DNA from: Tannerellaceae bacterium
GTDB taxonomy: Bacteria; Bacteroidota; Bacteroidia; Bacteroidales; Tannerellaceae
Length of the DNA: 8,178 nucleotides
Reading direction: 5' to 3'
Assembly (NCBI GenBank): GCA_031284275.1
Contig: JAITAD010000065.1
Location: forward strand, 1 to 8,178
The translations under genes and the position numbers were made by a program. Positions 1-5,066 of this stretch are shown here, one piece after another. Every line of letters begins with the position of its first letter. The stretch's first letter is position 1. Below the pieces are notes generated by a model that worked only from the letters and a program-made list of their open reading frames with translations, did not search any database and had not been told where the DNA came from.

Positions 1-429
1 TTTCAAACTGATTTTCTGCTATTTAATGAACAGGAATCCACATACAAATTCGTGAAAATCCCGAAAGTATTGTTGGCGGAAAATATAATTGAAAAACTAA
101 ATCAACAAATAAAATTCCAGAATGACAAAAGAAGACTGCATAGAGATGAAATCAGGAAAAATGTAATAGAGTTGGTACAAGCCATAAACAAGAATGGACA
201 AAAATTGCAAAAAGATTATTTGTATTGTTTATCGTGTGGGGAAAAAATACAACCTCACAATGTTAAAAATTTGAACTACCTAAAATGTTCCTCTAATGAT
301 TGCTCGTTTGTCCTTGATAGTACAAATCCACAAGAAATTATTTTAAAAAATACAGATAATAAATTTGGTAATTTAGAAAAAGACGATTGGGGAATGGATT
401 ATTTATGCTATAATATTGAAGAATTATGA
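1..429 (+). CDS. C-terminal part of an unrecognised AT-rich protein with a zinc-ribbon-like motif (5' end outside window)
   Basis: The frame is open from base 1 to the TGA at 427-429, giving 142 visible residues. A GTG at 52 could serve as a start, but the frame stays open upstream of it and no ribosome-binding sequence precedes it, so I treat the gene as running in from the left. The first half is rich in Lys, Asn, Gln and charged residues and probably helical. After it come CLSCGEK and, 17 residues later, a C-x4-C pair (cysteines 76, 79, 96 and 101 of the visible part). This CxxC...CxxxxC spacing resembles a structural zinc ribbon. A short acidic tail ending NIEEL follows. Base composition is strongly AT-rich, unlike every gene to the right, which suggests horizontal origin. 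I do not recognise the family. A zinc ribbon at the C terminus would suit a nucleic-acid-acting enzyme, but that is only inference. Confidence 0.6.
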   Translation, partial: FQTDFLLFNEQESTYKFVKIPKVLLAENIIEKLNQQIKFQNDKRRLHRDEIRKNVIELVQAINKNGQKLQKDYLYCLSCGEKIQPHNVKNLNYLKCSSNDCSFVLDSTNPQEIILKNTDNKFGNLEKDDWGMDYLCYNIEEL

Positions 430-524
430 ATATAAACAAGGGTGTGTATATTTGTTACAAAAATGCCCGAAAAATATCAAAGATTTTATTATCGCTACGG
501 AGACAAACTCTTTTCAGTATTTAA
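426..524 (+). CDS. Possible 32-codon ORF translationally coupled to the upstream gene
   Basis: An ATG at 426-428 overlaps the TGA stop of the preceding gene (427-429) in the ATGA arrangement typical of coupled operon genes. The frame runs 32 codons to TAA at 522-524. The product begins MNINKGVYICYKNARK, is basic and has no recognised domain. A competing frame starts at a TTG at 416 and stays open to 766, but it crosses from AT-rich into mixed-composition sequence and looks like chance in its second half. The ATGA overlap is the only support, so this may equally be a remnant of a second gene truncated by rearrangement. Confidence 0.2.
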   Translation: MNINKGVYICYKNARKISKILLSLRRQTLFSI

Positions 525-1396
525 AATCAACAATAATTAAAAACATATCACTGTCATCAACTCTGCATTATTGGGTTTACACTGCTTCAAGGATATGTCT
601 CTGGTTGAATAGATTTAGATTTATGGTATTTTTGCAAACAGCAGGGATGTTTTCACTATATCCTGTACATTTTCGCTGCCGGAGACCACGAGATAGACAC
701 CTACCGTTTTTGAGACTTATCCCCGAATGCTTTCCACATGGAGATGGATCTACGGGTATACGATGAGTGTCGCTTCCATCATGACAATAGCCTTTCTCCA
801 TGGTTCGTGGAGGACGCAATTGGCTTGGCACACCTCAACTACGAATCCGAAGAGTTAGTGCCTTTATGCCTCGCAGAGAATGAGATATGAGTGTAACGAC
901 ACACTTCACCTTCCTTAAACAGCCTTAGGACAGGGAGTTATTGGTTGACTGCATATTGGTTTGTTTCGTTTACTTTCTCTTCATCTTATACTCGTTAAGG
1001 AATACTTATCGGTTCGCTGTTTTCAGCTCCCGGTCCTATTTGTAAGGGATACAGTCACCTAACGGGAAAGTGGCAATATGTATTCCAAATACTGCGGGCT
1101 ATTCTCATGAATCCATAAGATATAGTCCAACGAGAGCGTTATGCCTCCGGAAACTTTCGTACTATATCGAACAAGTTACAGCAACTTGCGGTGGTGATAT
1201 GTATGCCAGAACATTTTTTTTGTCTCCACAAGGCAATCAGATAGACTTTGCTACTATTCTCATCGCCGTTTGCCTCCGTTATATCTGCGATTCGACGAAG
1301 AGTGCTCCACCTTGATATTCCCCACGGTGCCTTTGCGGATCGAACTCAAATCGCAAGATGATAATATTCTCCATTGACTTTTAGGTTGATTTGCTT
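525..1396. other. Long stretch with no convincing gene; unexplained
   Basis: About 870 bases between the AT-rich gene remnant and the inverted repeat near tRNA-Arg. Composition rises from AT-rich (to about 580) to intermediate, below that of the chromosomal genes. Open frames of 81-116 codons exist on both strands (416-766 and 1070-1315 plus, 577-831 minus). None has a recognisable domain, a normal residue composition or an operon context, and all other frames are broken by frequent stops. Small hairpins are visible: AGTGT/ACACT at 890-905 and CAAGTT/AACTTG at 1172-1188. There is also an eight-T run at 1214-1221. The stretch could be a decayed gene, a mobile-element remnant or a structured non-coding RNA; I cannot choose between these. 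Confidence 0.5.
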
Positions 1397-1437
1397 TTGT
1401 CACCAATTTTGCCACCCAAGGTAAGAATTGGTGACAA
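1397..1437. repeat. Perfect 12-bp inverted repeat with 17-base spacer
   Basis: Left arm TTGTCACCAATT at 1397-1408 and right arm AATTGGTGACAA at 1426-1437 are exact reverse complements, with a 17-base spacer. No T-run follows on either strand, so it does not look like an intrinsic terminator. Its position, between unexplained foreign-looking DNA and the 3' side of a tRNA gene, would suit a recombinase or dimeric-regulator binding site or the end of a mobile element. That reading is inference from location and symmetry only. Confidence 0.7.
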
Positions 1438-1445
1438 TTTCATGT

Positions 1446-1479
1446 GGTTCAGTTCGGTTATATGCGGTTCGGTTCGGTA
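1446..1479. repeat. Degenerate direct repeat, 20-base period (GGTTCRGTTCGGT)
   Basis: GGTTCAGTTCGGT at 1446-1458 recurs as GGTTCGGTTCGGT at 1466-1478 with one mismatch and a 20-base period. The second copy is itself built from the unit GGTTC/GGTTCGG. It lies 9 bases right of the inverted repeat and about 35 bases before the tRNA terminator hairpin. The 20-base period is close to two helical turns, which would place bound proteins on the same face. No function is assigned. Confidence 0.5.
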
Positions 1480-1505
1480 TACAAATAGTCCGCTACTCCG
1501 CATAG

Positions 1506-1535
1506 AAAGAGAAAAGCCGCTTACAAAGCGGCTTT
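1506..1535 (-). terminator. Intrinsic terminator of tRNA-Arg
   Basis: A perfect 10-bp stem (AAAGCCGCTT at 1513-1522 with AAGCGGCTTT at 1526-1535) has a three-base loop. Read on the minus strand, the stem is followed by TCTCTTTCT, a mostly-T stretch. On the plus strand it is followed by CAGGAAAC, so it works only in the minus direction. It lies 16 bases beyond the 3' end of the tRNA-Arg gene, which makes that gene its client. Confidence 0.8.
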
Positions 1536-1551
1536 CAGGAAACTTTCAACG

Positions 1552-1625
1552 TGATCGGATTGGGATTCGAACCCAAGACCCACAGCTTAGAAGGCTGTTG
1601 CTCTATCCAACTGAGCTATCCGACC
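1552..1625 (-). tRNA. tRNA-Arg (anticodon TCT)
   Basis: The complement folds into a complete cloverleaf. The acceptor is GGTCGGA with TCCGATC (one G-T wobble), with discriminator A at 1552. The D stem is GCTC/GAGC, the anticodon stem ACAGC/GCTGT, and the T stem TTGGG/CCCAA with loop TTCGAAT. The seven-base anticodon loop CTTCTAA places TCT at positions 34-36, which reads AGA arginine codons. The 3' CCA is not encoded, since the bases after the discriminator read CGTTG. An intrinsic terminator follows, and a -7-like promoter box lies 45 bases upstream. AT-rich, foreign-looking DNA begins on its 3' side, the usual side for tRNA-targeted integration. Confidence 0.97.
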
Positions 1626-1632
1626 GTCGCAC

Positions 1633-1668
1633 CTGCAAAAGAAGCTCACAAGCCACTGCAAAAGAAGC
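1633..1668. repeat. Two 13-bp direct copies in the tRNA-Arg leader
   Basis: CTGCAAAAGAAGC occurs at 1633-1645 and again at 1656-1668, a 23-base period. The pair fills most of the gap between the tRNA 5' end (1625) and the putative -7 box (1670-1677). This is probably a small tandem duplication within the leader; no function is assigned. Confidence 0.6.
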
Positions 1669-1669
1669 C

Positions 1670-1677
1670 CAAAAGTA
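1670..1677 (-). promoter_or_regulatory. Putative -7 box of the tRNA-Arg promoter
   Basis: Read on the minus strand this is TACTTTTG, an exact match to the Bacteroidetes -7 consensus TAnnTTTG, about 45 bases upstream of the tRNA. No clear TTTG -33 box is seen about 19-20 bases further upstream, so the call rests on the -7 match and position. The same octamer occurs in front of glnS. Confidence 0.4.
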
Positions 1678-1726
1678 GCGTTTTTTTTATACCGCCTTTG
1701 GTGGAAACACTTACCTTCGCAACGAC

Positions 1727-1763
1727 AGGGAAAAAGAGAGAGAGGGGAGGAAGAGGAAGGGAG
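1727..1763 (+). other. 37-base uninterrupted purine tract
   Basis: Every base from 1727 to 1763 is A or G (AGGGAAAAAGAGAGAG and onward). It lies between the tRNA-Arg promoter region and the DUF2461 gene. Such a tract can adopt triplex (H-DNA) structure under supercoiling, and as RNA it would be unstructured and G/A-rich like an extended ribosome-binding region. Which of these matters here is unknown. Confidence 0.6.
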
Positions 1764-1774
1764 CGTAGGCTGAA

Positions 1775-1806
1775 CGATGAGGATACCATAGCGATGAGGA
1801 TACCAT
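1775..1806. repeat. Tandem 15-bp duplication (17-base period) just before the DUF2461 start
   Basis: CGATGAGGATACCAT at 1775-1789 is repeated exactly at 1792-1806, separated by two bases. Each copy contains an ATG. Because the period is 17 the two ATGs lie in different frames, and only the second (1794) is in frame with the downstream gene. It looks like recent slippage or duplication in the 5' leader. Confidence 0.6.
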
Positions 1807-1817
1807 CAGGAACGAAG

Positions 1818-2516
1818 ATGAAAGAGAAGCGAACAACGGGGGGAGAGGCGGCTGCCTTGCTCCGTTTTTTGGAAGAGTTGCGGGAACACAACGATCGAGA
1901 ATGGTTTCAGTCCAACAGGTGGCGTTATGAGCCGTTGCGGGATTGGTTCATCGGGACGGTAGAGGATATGATTGCCCGACTGTCGGCCGTAGATGAGCGA
2001 TTGGCAGGCCTGTCGGCGAAAAACTGTCTTTACCGTATCAATCGAGACCTCCGTTTCTCGGCGGACAAGACGCTCTACAAGACCCATTTCGGCGCTTACA
2101 TGGCTCAGGGCGGAAAATGCAGCCCGTACGCCGGTTATTATCTCCACATCGAGCCGGGGAGCTGTATACTTGCCGGTGGAGTCTGGCAGCCGGAACCGAA
2201 ATTACTCAAAGCCTTGCGAAAAGACCTCAGCGAATGGGGTGAAGAGTTCGCCGCCATCGTGGAAGAACCGACTTTCAAACGGTATTTCCCCGCTATCGAC
2301 GGCGACCGGCTCAAATGCGCTCCGGCAGGTTACCACAAAGACCATCCCAATATCCATTACTTGTGCTATAAGTCTTTTTGCGTCACCCACAGCCTCCCTG
2401 ACGCTTTCTTCCTCAAAGCAGACTGGGTGGATGAGGCGGTAAAGATTTTCAGCAAGTTGCTGCCGTTTAACACTTTTCTGAACGCAACGGTGGACGACTT
2501 TTTTTCAGTCGAGTAA
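1818..2516 (+). CDS. TIGR02453/DUF2461 family protein, unknown function
   Basis: This encodes a 232-residue product, the usual length for the family. The family is widespread in Bacteroidetes and its biochemical role is not known. Hallmarks in order are NDREWF (25-30), the basic core RINRDLRFSADKTLYKTHF (73-91), the strand-rich YYLHIEPGSCILAGGVW (107-123), and a P-x-GY-x2-DHP turn (169-177). No signal peptide or membrane segment is present, so it is probably cytoplasmic. The frame stays open back into the tRNA gene. I chose the ATG at 1818 because the family normally begins about 20-25 residues before NDREWF; an in-frame ATG at 1794 would add eight residues. Its last 12 bases overlap the 3' end of the convergent DUF4105 gene. 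It is the only plus-strand gene between the tRNA and murG. Confidence 0.9.
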   Translation: MKEKRTTGGEAAALLRFLEELREHNDREWFQSNRWRYEPLRDWFIGTVEDMIARLSAVDERLAGLSAKNCLYRINRDLRFSADKTLYKTHFGAYMAQGGKCSPYAGYYLHIEPGSCILAGGVWQPEPKLLKALRKDLSEWGEEFAAIVEEPTFKRYFPAIDGDRLKCAPAGYHKDHPNIHYLCYKSFCVTHSLPDAFFLKADWVDEAVKIFSKLLPFNTFLNATVDDFFSVE

Positions 2517-3707
2517 CGTGCGGGCGGTCGAACGCATCCAGAGGGTGAAAGCCAACGGGAGGAATGCGGGGTTGAAATACTGAGGGATAAAGTACCATCC
2601 GAGGAGGACGGCGGTGAGGAGCGCAGCAGGAACGGCGAAATAGACACGTACTCCGCGACGGCGGACGAAGAGGAGGCCGAAACTCATCCAATAGAGTGGA
2701 TTGAGCCATGCCAATGACCAGTTAGGCCACAGGGCAGGATGTTCGGAAAAAAGGCTGAGGAAAAGGAGAACCGTCCCTCCGAGAGCGGCGGTAAAGAAAA
2801 GGAGGGCATCGAAAGTGCGGTAAAAAACGGGATAACGTCTGCGCCGAAACCATTCATGGAGGCTTATCAAGAGCGTCAAACCAAAAAGTGCCCAACTGAC
2901 GAGCGTCGGCGAGAGGGGACTGCTCTGTTCGGCTTCTGCCTTGAGAGAAGTCCCAAGGCAGACCTCTTCGGCGAGAACAAGGGGGCGAACGTCACCTGTC
3001 GGAGTACGTATCGTGGCTTCGGAGAAGGCAGCTCGGAGGTATTCGGGCAGGAAAAGTTGTTCGTGCGGCGTGGCGATACGGTCGGCGGGAGCGCCGAGCG
3101 CAAGGTCGCAACCGAAGGTGAGCCACGGATGTCGCCGTGTGCAGAAGTTGATCATCCGGCGGAAGGAAAGCTGTCCTTCGGCGGGAGAATAAAGGATTTC
3201 TCCATCGACGTACCGTTCGAGAAGGGCGGGAAGACGGGTGGCGCAATTGTCGAAAAAGAAGTTGTAACGGTAGGTGCGGTTAGCCGGCAGCGCATTGTAA
3301 CACAGCGCATACCAGATACGTTGCCGTTCGTCGGCGGTGAGGTTGAGGATTTGTTCGGTAAGGCTGCTGCCGCGTGACTCGTACTCCCTGCGGTATGAAG
3401 CGTAGAGATTGACGCCGAGTATATAGTCGGTATGTCCGCGCGCAAAACGGTAGATAAAGTGCGGACGGGAAAAGTCGAATATCCCGTAGTTAAAGACACA
3501 GTCGATGCCCTGTGCCAGATCCGTGACACGGAAAGCGGCGTGTCCGTAAAGGGTGAACACCTCCTCGTCGGACGGCGCCGAGGTGAGCAGGCTGATACGG
3601 GCGTCCTCGCCGAGTGTCGCCACTGAAAAGTCGGAGACGCTTGGGACAGCCGCTGCCGCGGCGGCCAAGCAAATGGCGAAAAGAAAGAAAAACGATAGCC
3701 GCCTCAT
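2505..3707 (-). CDS. Lnb-N-terminal-type (DUF4105) membrane protein
   Basis: A 400-residue product with three parts. Residues 1-20 form a hydrophobic, Ala-rich signal peptide. Residues 30-230 form an extracytoplasmic domain with the DUF4105 signature: YGHAAFRV with His56, FNYGIFDFS (72-80), RFARGHTDYILG with His91, YNFFFDNCATRLP with Cys155, and LPEYLRAAF. The C-terminal half has about five transmembrane stretches (near 267-285, 302-322, 331-348, 353-375 and 379-395). The N-terminal domain is named after the region preceding the catalytic part of a lacto-N-biosidase. The conserved His/Cys/Asn pattern hints at an NlpC/P60-like hydrolase fold, but activity is unproven. It is the last gene of the glnS-sufD operon; its ATG overlaps the sufD stop as ATGA, which implies coupled translation. 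A role in envelope maintenance is inference. Confidence 0.9.
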   Translation of the reverse strand: MRRLSFFFLFAICLAAAAAAVPSVSDFSVATLGEDARISLLTSAPSDEEVFTLYGHAAFRVTDLAQGIDCVFNYGIFDFSRPHFIYRFARGHTDYILGVNLYASYRREYESRGSSLTEQILNLTADERQRIWYALCYNALPANRTYRYNFFFDNCATRLPALLERYVDGEILYSPAEGQLSFRRMINFCTRRHPWLTFGCDLALGAPADRIATPHEQLFLPEYLRAAFSEATIRTPTGDVRPLVLAEEVCLGTSLKAEAEQSSPLSPTLVSWALFGLTLLISLHEWFRRRRYPVFYRTFDALLFFTAALGGTVLLFLSLFSEHPALWPNWSLAWLNPLYWMSFGLLFVRRRGVRVYFAVPAALLTAVLLGWYFIPQYFNPAFLPLAFTLWMRSTARTLLD

Positions 3708-5062
3708 TTCGTTCCGGACTTGTCCAAGCGGCAGGAAGCGCAGTGCGCAAGTTCGCCGCGAAAATGTTTCTCGACCAGATGCCGCAGGCGATTCTTGAGG
3801 ATATCAATGCGGATAGTGTCCAACACATCTCCTGCGAAGGCAATACTCAGCAGGATGAGCGCCTCCTCGTGTGGGATACCGCGACTTTTCATGTAGAAGA
3901 GGGCAGCTTCGTCGAGCTGTCCGGCGCTCATCCCGTGGGAGCAGCGCACGTCGTCGGCATATATTTCGAGTTGGGGGCGGCTGTATGCACGGGCTGCCGG
4001 AGAGAGGCAAAGGTTACGGTTGATTTGGTATGCCTGTGTCTTCTCGGCGCCGGGAGTAACGAGGATACGTCCATGGAACACCGCAAGCGATTCGCCGCGG
4101 AGCACGTTCTTGACCAGTTCGCGACTTCGGCTGCGCGGCGTGGCATGGATGACGTGCGAATGGGTATCAATCCGGCGGGCATCGTCGAGGATGGCGAGGG
4201 CGCAAAGCGTCAGGTCGGCATCTTCGCCGTCCATGCGGGCGTAGTAATCGTTACGGGTGTGTCCGTTCCGGAGCGTTGTACCGTTGAGCAGAACATCGGA
4301 CCCCGCAGCCTGCCGGAGGTGGAAGTGCGACAAGCGGCAGGTCTGTTCGCTGCTCTCTTCAAGGTCGTAATATTCCCATCGCGCACCTTCCCCGACGAAC
4401 ATCTCTGCCACTTGGGTGATGAGGATGCGTCGGCCGACATCCTCGCTGTGGTCGCAGACGAGCAGACGAGCCTCCGCTCCCGCTTCCAATATGACGAGGA
4501 GACGGCGGTTGGCAATCATGTCCGTTCTGCTGCGGGAGATGTTGATCAGTTGAAGGGGGCGGCTCAGGCGGGTATTCCGCGGGAGGTAGAGCGCGAAGCC
4601 ATCCTGTGCGAAAAGGGTGTTGAAAGCTACCACACCGTTATCTTCGGAGGAAGCGGCCTGCCCGTAATACTGTTCGGCAAGGGCAGGATATTGCAGGCAG
4701 AAATCCTTCAGACTGCCGGCAAAAGCTCCCTCAGGAAGCGGAGCGGTGTCGGGACTGTGGAGGAAAGTGTCATTGATCACGAAGTAGGGCGAGACGCTGA
4801 GATTGGGGACGTCGCAACGGAAAGTCTCGTAAGGGTGGTCGATGTGGACGGTATGCCGATGGATATTCATCCCGTAGTCGGGGGCAAAGAAAGCCTCGAT
4901 GTCCGTATGCCGATAGTCCGCTTCGTCCGCCGAGGGGAATCCCCGTTCCGCCAAGGCACGGCGTGCCGTTTCGCGTCGGGCGTTCATCGCCGCAGGGCTG
5001 TAACGGCAGACGTCGGCCTCGTTGCGGGAGAAGAGGTCAAGATATTGCTCGTGGGCGCTCAT
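3704..5062 (-). CDS. sufD: Fe-S cluster assembly protein SufD
   Basis: A 452-residue SufD. With SufB and the ATPase SufC it forms the cytoplasmic SufBC2D scaffold, on which Fe-S clusters are built from cysteine-derived sulfur before transfer to apoproteins. The N-terminal helical region carries FFAPDYGMNIHR (58-69), as in Bacteroidales SufD. The middle is the parallel beta-helix core, including NGTTLRNGHTRNDYYARMDG (260-279) and DTHSHVIHATPRSRSREL (299-316). The C-terminal signature CSHGMSAGQLDEAALFYMKS (374-393) contains Cys374 and His376, equivalent to the cluster-related Cys/His pair of E. coli SufD. The tail ends with an extra CASC (441-444). It starts 4 bases after glnS and overlaps the next gene by 4 bases. 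sufB and sufC are not adjacent in this operon, which is unusual for this system. Confidence 0.96.
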   Translation of the reverse strand: MSAHEQYLDLFSRNEADVCRYSPAAMNARRETARRALAERGFPSADEADYRHTDIEAFFAPDYGMNIHRHTVHIDHPYETFRCDVPNLSVSPYFVINDTFLHSPDTAPLPEGAFAGSLKDFCLQYPALAEQYYGQAASSEDNGVVAFNTLFAQDGFALYLPRNTRLSRPLQLINISRSRTDMIANRRLLVILEAGAEARLLVCDHSEDVGRRILITQVAEMFVGEGARWEYYDLEESSEQTCRLSHFHLRQAAGSDVLLNGTTLRNGHTRNDYYARMDGEDADLTLCALAILDDARRIDTHSHVIHATPRSRSRELVKNVLRGESLAVFHGRILVTPGAEKTQAYQINRNLCLSPAARAYSRPQLEIYADDVRCSHGMSAGQLDEAALFYMKSRGIPHEEALILLSIAFAGDVLDTIRIDILKNRLRHLVEKHFRGELAHCASCRLDKSGTK

Positions 5063-5066
5063 CGCT

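Noticed and set aside
577..831. 84-codon minus-strand open frame
   Set aside because: Odd composition (rich in Arg, Ser, Cys, Pro), no domain, no neighbouring gene in the same direction; treated as chance.
1117..1128. AAGATATAGTCC, resembling the 3' P7 strand of group I introns
   Set aside because: No matching upstream P7 partner (GACTA-like) or conserved P4/P6 core could be found at a sensible distance, so the match is probably chance.
1070..1315. 81-codon plus-strand open frame starting with GTG
   Set aside because: No recognisable domain, no ribosome-binding site and implausible composition. It may be a fragment of decayed coding sequence but cannot be supported as a gene.
1551..1817. 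N-terminal extension of the DUF2461 frame back to 1551
   Set aside because: It runs through the tRNA-Arg gene, the repeats and the purine tract. Family proteins begin close to the conserved NDREWF region, so 1818 is preferred.
2495..2511. CGACT/AGTCG hairpin as a bidirectional terminator
   Set aside because: Only five base pairs, the T-rich part is in the loop and not after the stem, and it lies inside coding sequence.
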